From Microplitis mediator (taxonomy: Eukaryota; Arthropoda; Insecta; Hymenoptera; Braconidae): 64,000 nt of DNA. The DNA lies in assembly GCF_029852145.1 (NCBI RefSeq), contig NC_079974.1, forward strand, positions 11,905,041 to 11,969,040, written 5' to 3'. Under the pieces are notes generated by a model, which had not been told where the DNA came from, ran no database searches, and saw only the letters and a list, made by a program, of their open reading frames with translations. The translations under genes were made by a program, and so were the position numbers. Position 1 is the first letter of the stretch. Each line of letters starts with the position of its first letter. This document shows positions 1 through 12,950 of the stretch, piece by piece.

Positions 1-213
1 TGTTGGTTTTAATATGAACTATTGTGTTTAATATTTACATTTTTAGACTGTTTTGAACCTTTTAATCAGATTTTGGGAAAAAAGGCTTCACATAATTTCA
101 TCTTCACTTTATTATAAAGTTTTCTTGCAATTCCGAGTTTTTTTTCTCAGCGTATTTTATCGACAATGGATACTTGTTAATATTTCTATCAAAATAAAAA
201 TTGTGATTTCAAG

Positions 214-609
214 GGTAAGGCTGAAGCGTTGCGGATGAAGAAAAAACTTGAAGCAGACATCAATGAATTGGAAATCGCTTTGGATCATGCTAATAAAGCA
301 AATGCAGAAGCACAGAAAAATATAAAGAGATACCAACAGCAGTTGAAAGACGTCCAAACAGCTTTAGAAGAAGAACAACGTGCTAGAGACGAAGCTCGAG
401 AGCTCCTCGGAATTTCTGAGCGAAGAGCTAATGCACTTCAAAATGAATTGGAAGAAAGTCGCACGCTTTTAGAACAAGCTGATCGTGGTCGTCGCCAAGC
501 AGAACAAGAATTGGCTGATGCTCATGAGCAGCTTAACGATCTCAGTGCTCAAAATGCTTCAATTTCTGCTGCCAAAAGAAAGCTAGAAGCCGAACTTCAA
601 ACTCTCCAC
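214..609 (+). CDS. Mhc: Muscle myosin heavy chain, rod exon (132 codons)
   Basis: Coding exon of the coiled-coil tail (LMM) of muscle myosin II, the thick-filament motor of sarcomeres. The acceptor is ...tttcaag before GGT AAG GCT; the donor is CAC|gtaagt at 609/610. The frame reads GKAEALRMKKKLEADINELE and on through LLEQADRGRRQAEQELADAH to LQTLH, with the heptad pattern and charge periodicity of the rod. The match to insect Mhc is almost residue for residue. Both junctions are phase 0 and the next exon at 4590 continues with SDLDELLNEAKN, exactly as in insect Mhc. Motor, neck and most of the rod lie before the window start. The TTG codon at 229 is internal, not a start. Confidence 0.96.
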
Positions 610-684
610 GTAAGTCAGAGTCTAAATGTATTAATTAGAATTTCATTAAGTAAAATTATATATACATATTAATCCACAAACATT

Positions 685-689
<5 letters not shown>

Positions 690-721
<32 letters not shown>
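690..721. repeat. (TA)n microsatellite in Mhc intron 1
   Basis: About 16 TA units just downstream of the exon donor. The DNA from here to 1179 is AT-rich intron with nothing else recognisable. Confidence 0.9.
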
Positions 722-724
<3 letters not shown>

Positions 725-1688
725 GGTCTTTCGTTTTTAAGCAACATTTTTTGTTGTGTCAGTTAAACAGTAATAGTATATTGCTATGAATAATTTTTCA
801 CGACAGAAAAAAGTTATAAGTTAATAAAGAAGTTGCATGTTTTGTAATTAAAATTTTTTTTTTTAAGTTTAATGGAAGTCTTTAAGAAAATTGAGAGAAA
901 AAAGTATTATAAAAATTTATTTTTTTAGGAACAATAAATTTCGTAGCTTTATAGAGCACGAAATATAACGAAACTTCTGAACTGATAGTTTTTAAGTAAT
1001 TCGAGTTCTAAATAAAAACTACAGTTCAATCAATCGATTGAAATGTAAAATTGTGGGAATGTATAAATTTTTTACTCCAATTTTCACATTAATAATATTT
1101 TTAAATTTTTCAAAAATTTTGAATTCATGTTATTATAATACCTCTGGTATTTATTAAAACAACTTATTTGTTTGTCATTCCCGAGAAAAAATGATAAGAT
1201 CTAACTATATATAATTCGATATGATCATATATAATTATATATAATTATATCCAAATATTTCTATGGTTATATATGATTATATCTAATCATGTATAGTTGC
1301 ATATAATCATATCTAACAATATATAACCAAGATATGACTCTTGAAACCGGAAAAAATGATTATATATAATTATATACAATCAGATATGATTATATATAGC
1401 TATATATAATTATGTCTGACTATGTATAACGTTGTTTATATATAATCATACATGGATTAGGCATGACAATATTAATCAAATCGAAATTCCAGCTAATATA
1501 ATCATGCATAATTTTGTGTAGTTAGATATAATAATATATTACTATATCAGATTATATCTCAGCAGCAATAAATATGTACGTAAAAATACTATATAATTTT
1601 CAATTTAGTTGGAAGCAGAAATTTATTTCAAGAAGCACTACATTATTAGATTTTATAAGAAATGTATAAGGTAAAAGACCTAATACTC

Positions 1689-1802
1689 GATCAGGGAACT
1701 AATATATCGATCACTCCATATATTCGGATATCTATAATCAGTAAAATTTAGTAAATGTAGATGCGCAAATATATGAGTGATCGGCTGATAGTTCCCTGAT
1801 GG
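1689..1802. mobile_element. Small palindromic MITE, copy 1 (GATCAGGGAACTA ends)
   Basis: Begins GATCAGGGAACTAATATATC and ends with the inverted form TAGTTCCCTGAT. About 114 bp, able to fold along its whole length. It sits in the left arm of the larger palindrome. Confidence 0.7.
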
Positions 1803-2583
1803 GGTTCTGAATGTCTCTCTTATTGTTTTTGAATATATATGATCATTTCCGATTATATATGGTTAGATCTCATCATTTTTCCTCTGGTTACTCTACATTC
1901 GTTGGCTTGTCAATATATATTTGACTATATAAGAATTTTTGACTCTTAACTTAGTGTTATAGATATTTATGTATTTTTTCTCGAAATTAAAAATCTACAA
2001 ATGATTTCATTAAGTATATACCCGAGAAAAAATGATGAGATCCAAATATTTATAATAATATCTAAACTGTTAGATATAATTATATATGGTTGGATCTCAT
2101 CATTTTTTCTTGGGATCTCACTTTGAAGTTATAAAAATTTGTTATTCTAGATTGAACTATTTTTTTTTTGTTGGACATAATATTGTTGTTAGCATCAAGA
2201 TTTAATAAACAACCACCTAGTATTTTATATCAGATGTATATAATAACCATATAACTTTCCTAAATAACACATTTTTATTGAGCAACAAAAAAAATGTATA
2301 TGTTACCCTGAATAATTCATATTAATAACGAAATTTTGAAATGACACATTTTTAAGAATCATCAAGGCTTACTAAGTGTGTGAAGCACAATATATACTTA
2401 ATGAAATCATTTATAGATTTTTAATTTTGAGTAAAAATGCATAAATATCTAAAACACTAAGTTAAGAGGCGAAAATCCTCATATAGTCAAATATATATTG
2501 AAATGCCAATGAATGTAGAGTAAAATATTCTTAACGATAATAAATATATATTAAGAAACAATTAATATGAGAAAATCAGTACC

Positions 2584-2699
2584 TGATCAGGGAACTGGTA
2601 TCCGATCACTCATGTATTTGTACATCTATATTTACTAAATTTTACTGAATATAGATGTACAAATACATCGAGTGCTCGGGTACTAGTTCCTTGATCGGG
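2584..2699. mobile_element. Small palindromic MITE, copy 2 (GATCAGGGAACT ends)
   Basis: Same family as 1689-1802, placed symmetrically in the right arm. Ends are GATCAGGGAACTGGTA and its inverted form ACTAGTTCCTTGATC. Confidence 0.7.
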
Positions 2700-3206
2700 T
2701 ACTAGATCTTTTACCTTATACATATCTTATAAAACCTAATAATGTAGTGCTTTATTGAAATATTCTATAGCATTTTTACATACATATTTATAGCTGCTGA
2801 GATATAATCTGATATAGTAATATATTATTATGTCTAATTATACAAAATTATGCATGATTACATTAGCTGGAATTTAGGTTTGATTAATATTGTCATAAAT
2901 AATCATACATGACTATGCATATCCAATTATATATAGTTAGATCTCATCATTGAGTCTCGGGCTATCAGTTCGGAAAATTCATTGAATCTAATTCATGATC
3001 AATTTCATATTAAAGTTCAACTTTTAAGCTCTTTTATTCTGGAAGTATTAATCGTAAATATTTGACCAGTACTTTTACAATAGAGAATTTCATGTTCTAC
3101 AAATATATCAAGTTCATTTTTCACAAAAAAATTTTCTAGCCCAAAAAAATCAATGTTGTATCAAAAAAATTTTTTTAATGTTATTTAAACGAAATATGTA
3201 TATATA

Positions 3207-3973
3207 GGGGAGGGTGGGGCAGAGCGGCCCCCCTAAGCCAATTATTATTTTTTGTGGCTTTCAACCATATGATCACTTTACTTTTGTCCTATTTCGAACA
3301 AATTTATGGACATTTTGCCAAAATTCTGAAAAAATTTTTTTTTTTTTTGTGGGGCAGAGCGGCCCCCCTTCAAAAAGTGATAAAAAAAATTTTTTTTTTC
3401 GTTTTTTTTTTTTTAATTGTTTTCATCATTAAGAATGTATTTCTTTCTCTTGACAACTATTTTTGGTTTTATATTACTCGAAAAAAATTTTTTAAAGCGT
3501 AAAAAATCGTTCACTCTCGATTACCTTAATTACTAATTGTTATTTAATAAAAAAAAAAATCAATTCTATAATTTGACTTTATTTCAAAAATTTATCAACT
3601 AAAAAAAAAAATTTAATTTTTATAAATTTTTAGTGATCAAATTTGCCTCTTACATAAAGAAACGGCCGAAAAATATGAAAAAATAATTTTTTCGGAAGTT
3701 TCGGCTGGTCCATTTTGCCCCAGGTGTTATGCGTAGGGCTAGAAATGTGGAATTATAATAATTTTTTTTTAATTTGACGATAAAAATATGAAAAACTCAC
3801 TTTTTCAAAATTTTGGGCTTGTCCATTTTGCCCCAAATGTCATGCGTATGGGTAAAAATGCGCAAACATATCGGATTTATAGTAATTAGTCGAAAAAAAA
3901 AAAATTTTTTTTTTGGTCAAAATTTCAGGGGGGCCGCTCTGCCCCATGGGGGCCGCTCTGCCCCACCCTCCCC
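3207..3973. mobile_element. 767-bp TIR element, GGGGAGGGTGGGGCAGAGCG ends, TA target duplication
   Basis: The left terminus GGGGAGGGTGGGGCAGAGCG is mirrored at 3946-3973 and both sides are flanked by TA. Each terminal block is partly repeated inside: TGGGGCAGAGCGGCCCCCC near 3350 and its inverse near 3927. Two related internal blocks containing GTCCATTTTGCCCCA lie near 3708 and 3820. No long ORF. The TA duplication fits Tc1/mariner-type mobilisation (inference). The GC-rich ends stand out from the surrounding AT-rich intron. Confidence 0.8.
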
Positions 3974-3975
3974 TA

Positions 3976-4460
3976 TTAGACTGATTCAAAAAAATCGACT
4001 AATTTTTTTTATCTTCATTATATCGAAAATATTGTTGGAAATAACGAAAAAAAAATACTGTGAAAGTTTGAGCTCTTAATATTAATATTAACAACTGCCG
4101 CATCGCGATTTTCTATTTCCCGTTTAAACAACATGGGAAAATTTATTTTTGAAGCTTTGGAATTTTGTAGTTCACGGTGGGACCAATACTTTTGATTGTT
4201 CAAGACATATTCTCATGGGAAATTTTACGCTCTACAAAAAAAGTCTCTTATAATGTTTCAATATTTTTATTTCTTCAAAAGTAATTCGAAGTTAAAATTA
4301 GATTGACCATAAATTATTACATTTTTTAAATTTTTTGACGCAACCATCAACTTTATCCGATAATTTTGAAGGACATTTTTTGTAGAGCATTTTATTTCCT
4401 ACAACTTATCTAAGAGAAAATTTTCGATATTTCTCATAAGTCGTAAGTTATTCGCAACTG
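3976..4460. mobile_element. Half copy of a TTAGACTGATTC palindromic element
   Basis: Starts TTAGACTGATTCAAAAAAAT immediately after the preceding element and matches the left half of the full copy at 46652-47689 up to about 4460. The right half is missing. It retains both 21-nt GTAG/CTAC-type boxes of that half, at 4215 (first motif diverged to ATGG) and 4382. Probably broken at its centre of symmetry. Confidence 0.8.
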
Positions 4461-4589
4461 AGCAGCGGTATTATTTTCTTTCTATGTAAAAATAGTTAAG
4501 AAAACGATTACGCTAGAAATGTCATTAACATCACTATCGATACAATTATCAGTGACAATCCAGAAAAATAATTTTTTGTTTATCATTAG

Positions 4590-4934
4590 TCTGATTTAGA
4601 TGAACTTCTAAATGAAGCCAAAAATTCCGAAGAAAAAGCTAAAAAAGCAATGGTAGATGCTGCCCGACTCGCAGACGAACTTAGAGCAGAGCAAGATCAT
4701 GCGCAAACGCAAGAAAAATTACGTAAAGCATTAGAAGCCCAAATTAAAGAACTTCAAGTAAGGCTTGACGAAGCTGAGGCAAACGCCTTAAAAGGTGGTA
4801 AAAAGGCTATTCAAAAATTGGAACAACGAGTACGAGAATTAGAAAATGAATTAGATGGTGAACAAAGAAGACATGCAGACGCGCTAAAGAATTTGCGCAA
4901 GGCCGAGCGACGTATTAAAGAACTTAGTTTCCAG
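4590..4934 (+). CDS. Mhc: Muscle myosin heavy chain, rod exon (115 codons)
   Basis: Phase-0 exon continuing the LMM coiled coil. The acceptor ...tatcattag precedes TCT GAT TTA GAT; the donor is CAG|gtaatt at 4934/4935. It encodes SDLDELLNEAKNSEEKAKKA, then a segment containing AEQDHAQTQEKLRKALEAQI and LKGGKKAIQKLEQRVRELEN, ending RIKELSFQ. This is highly conserved insect Mhc sequence with unbroken heptads. It joins in frame to LQTLH upstream and to DEDRKNHERM downstream. Confidence 0.96.
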
Positions 4935-4945
4935 GTAATTTATTT

Positions 4946-5011
4946 TTTTCAATATAATTATTGTCACTTTTCAATATAATTATTGTCACTTTTCAATATA
5001 ATTATTGTCAC
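4946..5011. repeat. 22-bp unit x3 exact tandem repeat
   Basis: Three perfect copies of a 22-bp unit containing TCAATATAATTATTGTCA, starting 11 bp after the exon donor. Exact identity implies recent expansion. Confidence 0.9.
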
Positions 5012-5544
5012 TGCCCATGAAAGCCCAGTTTCACTCCTAGCAACTTGATAATGAGCTATAAACTAATACGCGTCTATTCTTTAAATTTGGATCTATATTA
5101 ATCATTAATTTTGAAATAATACCCTTTCTTATTATTAGGAGTTATAAAACAATTATATAGAATTCCATTGTAATTAATTTTTATAAAAACAAACGTCACT
5201 ATTTAAAAAACTCGAGTTAATCTTATTTCACCGTAATTTTTTGTAAATTATGGTAAGTTACAGTACCGTGCGGTTTCTCACGGTGGATCTATTTATGTTA
5301 TCGTTTTTCATGACAAAGAATAGAAAGATGCAGTGCTTGCTAAGAAGCACGGTATTTCGCGGTAAAATTTTGTATTGCGAATTTCCGAAAAATTAAATTT
5401 AAGCAAGAACGCTTCAACCTCAAGTTGTATTAAAAGACATTGTTCTAATTCACTAAGTTGAATGTTGGAAAATAAATCAACATTAAATGTAATTGGAAGG
5501 ACAATATTTTCAGAGTGATTCGATCAATTAACGTAGCTATACAT

Positions 5545-6564
5545 TAGGGTGCGTCATTTTAAGGCTATATTTTTTTTTTACTGCTATACCAAAAAATCTG
5601 GTAGTATATAGAAAATAAAATATTATGCCGCTGGGCTAAAGGGTTTAAGTCCAATAGCGGCTTAACTCATCGAAAAATTCGATTTACCGTTTAAATAACA
5701 CGGGAAATTTGTTTTTTTAACTTTGAGGATTTCTAACTCGTGAAAAAATCAATAGATCGAATTGACTAGTATATATTTTTGTAGGAAATTAAACGCTCTA
5801 CAAAAAAGGTCTCATATCATTTTTCGATCAATCCATCTGTTCTGAAGTTATTAGAGCTCGAAATCAAGTTGTAGTAAATTTCGAGATCTTTTTACCTTTC
5901 CGGCAATACCATCAGACTTATCGCAAAATATCATAAAATCTTTTTTGTAGACAATTTTATTTCCTACAAATTTTTGTCAGTAAAATTTTTTCAAATTCCG
6001 CATTGTTTTCTAGTTATTTTCATTTTAATTTCAAGTTCTTAAAAAAGCAGTGTTCTGATCGATTCCAAGAGCTCGACATTGCAATGAAAATAACTAGAAG
6101 ACATTGCGGAATTTGAAAAAACTTTACGGATAATAATTTGTAGAAAATTAAATTGTCAACAAAAAAGACCCTACTACATTTTATGATAAGTCTGATAGTT
6201 TTGCCGGAAAAGTAAAAAGGTCTCGAAATTTACTATAACTTGACTTCGAGCTCTAATAACTTTAGAACAGATGGATTGATCGAAAAATGATACAAGACCT
6301 TTTTTGTAGAGCGTTTAATTTCCTACAAAAATATGTATTAGTCAATTTGATCTATCGATTTTTTCACGAGTTAGAAATACTCAAAGTTAAAAAAAAAATT
6401 TCCCGTGTTATTTACATGGGAAACCGAATTTTTTGATGAGCTAAGCCGCTATTGGACTTAAACCCTTTAGCCCAGCGGCATAATTTTTAAGTTTCTATAT
6501 ACTACCAGATTTTCTGGTATAGCAGTAAAAAAAAAAAAATATAGCCTTAAAATGACACACCCTA
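5545..6564. mobile_element. Palindromic element, TAGGGTGCGTCATTTTAAGG ends
   Basis: About 1.02 kb, close to a full palindrome. The left end TAGGGTGCGTCATTTTAAGG is mirrored by CCTTAAAATGACACACCCTA at 6564. Four boxes of form GTAG-N13-CTAC (third slightly diverged) lie at about 5781, 5947, 6140 and 6306, the outer ones 236-238 bp from the ends. No ORF. Same superfamily architecture as 7017, 46652 and 51287 despite unrelated terminal sequence. Confidence 0.85.
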
Positions 6565-7016
6565 CTACACATATTGTGATTTTCCCTTGTCCGCTTGAAA
6601 AACTATGGATATCTGGACTCCAATATAGGAACTCATAATATATACCGATGGATTGTCACAAACGTCGTAAACCAATAATTGGAAACGTAGATTTTATAAC
6701 TCCAAATAATTCTCTATGACATAAAGAACCAATTGTAGTAGAAAGCTCAATACCCCTTATCTTATGGGTTACGGCATGTGCGACTGAAGCGATCGACACG
6801 TTCGATTCGAATATGGAGTTTAAGATGGATTCCGACATCTTTCATGAAGAACAAAATTTCAGATTACGTCGTACATTCTTTGGTAGATTTTATAGAAATC
6901 TATCTTTTGCATTTGTCCTCATGGTGGAATTATCAAAGAATTTTGCCATAATCTGTCATAATTCATCGAGTAGGTTCCAAAAATACCATTTGTTCAAAAG
7001 TTTATATATATATATA

Positions 7017-8031
7017 TTAGACCGGTTCAAAAAAATCGACTATTTTTTTTTTCAAAACCCGCAGTGAAATATCTTCCTAGTCATGAAAGAAGGAGCCTGT
7101 AGAAACGGGAGCTCTTAATATCGATTTTGAAAGGTCGCTCATCGTAAATTTTTATTTTACGTTTAAATAACATGGGAAAAAATTTTTTTATTTTTTTATT
7201 TTTCTAGCTCGGCATTCGCAGGTCATATAAATGAGTCCATAGCATATTATTGTAGAGAATTTAACGCTCTACAAAAAAGGTCTCTCATCATTTTTTGATA
7301 AATCCATCCATTCGAAAGTTATCGGAGCTGGAAGTCAAATCTATAATAAATTTCCAGATCTTATTACTTTTCCAGCAAAATTATCAGACTAATCAAAAAA
7401 TGTCGTAGAATCTTTTTTATAGACAATTTTATTTCCTACAAATTATTATCGAGAAAGTTCTTTGACATACCGCATTGTTTTCTAGTTATTTTCATTTTAA
7501 TGCCAAGCTCGTAAAAATAATAGTCTTCTACTCTATTCTGAGAAGTTAAGATTAAAACGAAAATAACTAGAAAACAAAGCGGAATTTGAATAAACTTCAT
7601 TGAAAATAATTTGTAGGGAATAAAATTGTCTATAAAAAAGACTTTATGACATTTTTTGAATAGTCTGATAGTTTTGCTGGAAAAGTAAAAAGATCTGGAA
7701 ATTTATTATAGATTTGACTTCCAGCTCCGATAACTTTCGAATGGATGGATTTATCGAAAAATGATAAGAGACCTTTTTTGTAGAGCGTTAAATTCTCTAC
7801 AAGAATATGCTATGGACTCATTTATATGACGTGCGAATGCCGAGCTAGAAAAATAAAAAAATAAAAATTTTTTTTTCCCATGTTATTTAAACGTAAAATA
7901 GAAATTTACGATGAGCGACCTTTCAAAATCGATATAAAGAGCTCCCGTTTCCACAGGCTCTTTCTTTCATGACTAGGAAGATATTTCACTGCGGGTTTTG
8001 AAAAAAAAAATAGTCGATTTTTTTGAACCGG

Positions 8032-8036
<5 letters not shown>
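7017..8036. mobile_element. Palindromic element, TTAGACCGGTTCAAAAAAAT ends
   Basis: 1,020 bp, nearly perfect palindrome flanked by TA. Boxes of form GTAG-N13-CTAC or close variants lie at 7252, 7419, 7613 and 7780, the outer pair 235 and 236 bp from the termini. A pure (TA)n tract abuts the right end. Confidence 0.87.

Positions 8037-8108
<72 letters not shown>
8037..8108. repeat. (TA)n microsatellite at element boundary
   Basis: About 36 TA units starting at the right TA target duplication of the 7017-8036 element. Confidence 0.92.
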
Positions 8109-8110
<2 letters not shown>

Positions 8111-8271
8111 CTTTAGTGTCTTGTTATTTACTATTTTTTACCCACTATTCTTATTTATATAATTCATCCTATGTCCAATTAACGTCGTTTATGTTATTAC
8201 GGTGTATTACCGTACGATGGACGGTGTGGCTCAATAAGTTATAGATCAAATTGAACAGAATATAGTATAGT

Positions 8272-8342
8272 GCCGGATAGCTCAACTGGTAGAGCACTCA
8301 GCGCGATATTGATATGGTCTGGGTTCGATTCCCTATTCGGGC
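8272..8342 (+). pseudogene. Degenerate tRNA or tRNA-derived SINE head
   Basis: Contains an A box (TAGCTCAACTGGTAGAGC) and a perfect B box (GGTTCGATTCC), with D-arm pairing GCTC/GAGC. The acceptor stem pairs imperfectly (CCGGAT with ATTCGG, one wobble). An anticodon-like stem of four pairs encloses the 7-nt loop CGCGATA, which lacks the invariant U33. The T stem has only three good pairs. I read it as a tRNA-derived relic rather than a working tRNA; no anticodon is assigned. Confidence 0.55.
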
Positions 8343-8549
8343 TATCTATATTTTTCTCAATTTATTTATAAATTGTCTTATTGAGAAGGTTTGCATGTTT
8401 AGGTTTCCACTATATAAAATTTCCATCATCGAAAAGCTAACATGTTTTAAAAATATTAAACTTACTTCATTAAAATTGAATTCAAAAAGATAAGAATAGC
8501 ACTAATTTTTGGCATCATTCCATGAATTAATGAATTAACTTTATAACAG

Positions 8550-8798
8550 GCTGATGAGGATAGGAAAAACCATGAACGTATGCAAGACCTCGTTGATAAA
8601 CTTCAACAAAAAATTAAAACATATAAAAGACAAATTGAGGAAGCAGAAGAAATCGCAGCCCTTAATCTCGCTAAGTTCCGAAAAGCACAACAAGAACTAG
8701 AAGAAGCCGAAGAACGAGCAGATCTAGCCGAGCAAGCTATTACTAAATTTCGTACCAAAGGACGTGGAGGAAGTGCAGCACGAGGATTGAGCCCAGCG
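8550..8798 (+). CDS. Mhc: Muscle myosin heavy chain, end-of-rod exon (83 codons)
   Basis: The acceptor ...ttataacag precedes GCT GAT GAG; the donor is GCG|gtaaga at 8798/8799, phase 0. It encodes ADEDRKNHERMQDLVDKLQQ through IAALNLAKFRKAQQELEEAE to FRTKGRGGSAARGLSPA. This is the last coiled-coil segment and the start of the non-helical tailpiece, where insect myosins carry a similar Gly/Ser/Arg-rich stretch ending SPA. The window continues the message in frame at 12867. Confidence 0.96.
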
Positions 8799-9361
8799 GT
8801 AAGAAATTAAATTAAATATCTATTATTTTTCACTATTTACACTCATAATCTTCGAGAATAACTAATTTTTCCATAATCATCTTTATTATTGAGAATGATA
8901 TAAAACTATTAGCATTTTTGAAAACTACCGTTCTTGAATGTGATATTTTTATTTTTGAAGGTTTTTTCTTAAATATTTATAATTAAAAATTTTCAACGGT
9001 CGGAAAATCAAATACTACAGTTTATTATATGCTCAGGAATAAAACAACTCCAGCTTAGACGAAAATGAAATTAGCTGACCGAACAAAAGGAAAACCAGAC
9101 ATCACATGATTTGAATCGTAAATTGAAGCAACTTATAACGTGACTTAATTCAACATAGTGTTAGCCCAAAATGTATTCTTCATCCAAGATAATATAACTT
9201 GAGTTTAAACAATAAAATCGTTTTTGTGGCATAATGAATTTTTCAATCCTAAGAATAGAAAATTTTATATCAAGTACATAATGTCGCTACTAAAAATAAG
9301 TAACGTTTTTCGATGAAGTAATGATTCACTTGCCAAACTTTGTTTTTGTTATGCAATTTAC

Positions 9362-10099
<738 letters not shown>

Positions 10100-10109
10100 T
10101 ATATAGATA

Positions 10110-10525
10110 TTAGGGTGATTCAAAAAAATCGAATATTTTTTTTTTAACTTCCAACATCGAAAAGTTGGTTCTCAGGCACGTCTAGAAAATGCTCACCAAA
10201 TTTGAGCTCTTAATATTAATAGGGAGATCCTCCTCATCGCAGTTTTCCATTTTTTCTTTAGTTCCTTAGATAAAAAGCCATATCTCATTAATCATTAATG
10301 GTTTAACCAAATCATTATACATATTTTTATAGGAAATTGAATACTCTACAAAAAAAGGGTGTGTTTAAGCCATAACTTTCACCATTTAAAAGAGATTCAA
10401 AATCGAAGTTTGAAGAATTTGTTTAAAAAAAGCATTTTTTTAAAGAATTTTTTACGTCATTGAAAAATAATTATTGTCAAATGAGCGCGATATATTTTTG
10501 TAGGAAATTCAACGCTTTACAAGAA
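10110..10525. mobile_element. Half copy of a TTAGGGTGATTC palindromic element
   Basis: Begins TTAGGGTGATTCAAAAAAAT 11 bases after the previous element. It has the same internal order as the other half copies: a GAGCTCTTAATATTAAT block, then boxes at 10329 and 10500 (219 and 390 bp from the end). No mirrored right end is visible before exon 12867, so the right limit is approximate. Confidence 0.65.
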
Positions 10526-11584
10526 AGGTCTGATGTTTTTAATTAATTTCTCTAACCGTTTAGAAGATATTCGTTGCCGAATCCCAATGCGTTTGAATTT
10601 CAAAAGTTTTTTAATAACTTTTAGATTTATAATTTTTAGATTTTTAATTTTTCCACGGCTCATGAACTCTTTGGAAAAAAAAAAAAAATTTTGAAAACTT
10701 TTGTCTCGCGATATTTCTCATGTTTTCGCAAAAGTCGTAGATACAAAAAATGATTTATCAAAATGGACCAAAACTATAGTTTTCAAGCTGTAAAATGCTT
10801 TTTTTAAAATCTCGATACAATTATTTTCTACGAAGTTACAGCCTTGCAAAAATCACTAAAAAATTAAAAAAAATTTTTTGTTTCTTTAATTTTTGGCATG
10901 AGTGTATATGTAGATCCGGATACACGGCAGTATCTCGCGCCAAGTACACGTTCAAACACATGTGTGTGCGTGTACATGGGCGGCGCGAGGCGACCGTGTC
11001 TCTATTCTGGAGTCAGAGGCCTGTTTAACCTCACTCGTATTTCACATTGATAATTATTAATAAATATGGCATATTTTTATATTTTATCTATTTATTTATT
11101 AATAATTATCTTATTTGTATCGAATTTACTCATTATTTGCGTAATTTTATGATTTAATGAAAAAACAATTTTTTTTAAATTTCTCTTGAGCCAATGTAGG
11201 GATCCACAAGAAAAAACTCGGATTTTTGTTCTAATTTTCGCTTTTCAGCTGACTCCATATCGTAGTATGCAATGAAAGTAGCTAACTCAAATTCTTTTTT
11301 AATAGAAATCTTTTCAGGTTAGCAACTGAACAAAATTAAATTTCTATAGTATGTGTATTTTATGGTGTGTTCGGATCCTCCACCTCGGTGCACTGGAGCG
11401 CCTGCCATTCACCCCAGAAAATTAAAATTATTTGAAAAACGTGAATAATCAATAAAAAAAATCTGTCTATCGGTTGACCCTGCGGGCCAGCCTCAAAACT
11501 TCCCGCTGTTTCCGCTCGAGGAGCTCGAAAACATTGTTGTGGATATATTTTCGAGCTCTTCGAGCTCGAAAATACTTTTGTGTG

Positions 11585-11880
11585 CCATTGTTTTTGAAAA
11601 AAACCGATTTTAGCATTTCTTTCTCCCACGATATCTCAGGAACGAATTGACCGATTTCGATGGTTGGGGCGGCAATCGGCGCATTTTACTGAGTTCTAGA
11701 GCTGATAAAATTTTGAAATTGCTTGGTTCAGTTGTTTCGAAGATATTCGCAAAAAACCGTTTTGTACCATTTCTTTCTCCCGCGATAACTCTCGAAAGAA
11801 TACTCCGATTGAGATGGCTAAGGCGGCAATCGACGCGTTTTATCAAGTTCTAGAGCTGATTAGATTTTGAAGTTGATCGT
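11585..11880. repeat. Two-copy direct repeat in Mhc intron 3
   Basis: Diverged direct copies, near 11610 and 11785, share TTTCTTTCTCCC, GGCGGCAATCG and GTTCTAGAGCTGAT. Short ORFs across it on both strands have no recognisable domain. The rest of intron 3 (10526-12866) is AT-rich, with a short GC-rich patch near 10920-11030 and no gene that I can see. Confidence 0.6.
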
Positions 11881-12866
11881 ATAAGTCGTTTCTAAGAAAT
11901 CAATAAAAAACTAAAAAAAAAAAATTTTTTTTTTCGTAATTCGCCAATATTATCGAGTCTACTTGATTAAATGATCTGAAATTTTAAGAAAAGTTGATGG
12001 CCACCAAGCTCTTTCGATTGCCGCCTTAACCATCCAAATCGGTTCATTAGTTAAAAAGTTATAGACCGGTCACACACACACACACATTATAACTAGTCAA
12101 AAATATCATAAAATCTATCCCAATTTTAATCAATCTATCGTGTTATAAGAGAAGTTATTTTAGATTCTATATTTATAGAAAGTGTATAAAAAATAAACCG
12201 ATAGTTGTTTATTCAAACAATAACATTTTTTCTCTATGAAAAAAAAAAAAATAAATAAACAAATAAATTGAAAATTACTAATCGTCATTGCGATTTATGT
12301 TTAAAAAAACAAAGTTCTGATGTTTGGATTATTATTCAAAGCTTATCGAATTCATAAAAAAATAAAAACCAAGTATTCGCATTCTTAAACGGTAGTTTTA
12401 ACAGGTGCTTCAAATTAACTTACTATTTTTACGCGAAATAAAACTAAATAAAAAATATAATATGACCCATAGCCCCAGAAAGGTCGTAAACCAACTTCAG
12501 AGTAACCTGCTGCCTTGGTTCATGTAAGTTCGTGTGTCATCACATTCAATTAAAAATCATGTATATCCTATTAAAAGACACACAGAACACGTATAGTAGC
12601 TCATATTTTGCTATTTAATAAATCGATCTTTTAAACTTGTATAGACACTTATATCCAGAATCTGTTCAACATGTTTTGACCTAAGCTAAAGATATGTTCA
12701 AAAACCTGTTTAAATAATTTAAGTATTATATATCGATTCATTTTACCTTTTTATTATTGACAACTTCATTTCTTAACTAACATTTTAATAACATTTTTGA
12801 TATTTCACAAGATGCTGAATACAATAATAATTTATCTAATACAATTTTTATGTTTTATTTGTTCAG

Positions 12867-12950
12867 CCATTTAGGTCATTAATGAAACCTCAACTTGATG
12901 GTTCTGCTTTCCCGCCTAGGTTCGATCTTCAACAAGACGGTGATTTTTGA
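12867..12950 (+). CDS. Mhc: Muscle myosin heavy chain, terminal exon (27 codons + stop)
   Basis: The acceptor ...ttgttcag precedes CCA TTT AGG. The exon encodes a 27-residue tailpiece containing QLDGSAFPPRFDLQQDGDF and ends at TGA 12948-12950. The FDG-AFPPRFDL-like ending and the 27-residue length match the non-helical C-terminus used by insect muscle Mhc. It joins phase 0 to ...RGLSPA. It is too short for ordinary ORF finding and is recognised by homology and splice phase. In Drosophila an alternative penultimate exon swaps the tail end; none was identified in the 4,068-bp intron here. Confidence 0.93.
   Translation, partial: PFRSLMKPQLDGSAFPPRFDLQQDGDF

Larger units (their letters stand above)
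1180..2961. mobile_element. Nested palindromic MITE cluster with CCCGAGAAAAAATGATGAGATC-type ends
   Basis: The left end CCCGAGAAAAAATGATAAGA at 1180 is answered by its inverted form ending CTCGGG at 2961. Long stretches of 1180-2020 re-appear inverted in 2385-2961, for example the segment with GCTGAGATATAATCTGATAT near 2790 against its complement near 1550. A short inner copy with the same termini lies at 2021-2114, and a further inverted end lies near 1860-1885. The arms are rich in imperfect ATATATAATTATAT and could form a hairpin over 500 bp long. There is no coding potential, so it is a non-autonomous foldback or MITE-like element. The family is not recognised. Confidence 0.75.

Noticed and set aside
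53..357. Small ORFs overlapping the first Mhc exon on both strands
   Set aside because: They cross the splice acceptor or lie antisense to conserved Mhc coding sequence.
8272..8342. A functional tRNA
   Set aside because: A and B boxes are good but the T stem and anticodon loop (no U33) are not; better explained as a tRNA-derived relic.
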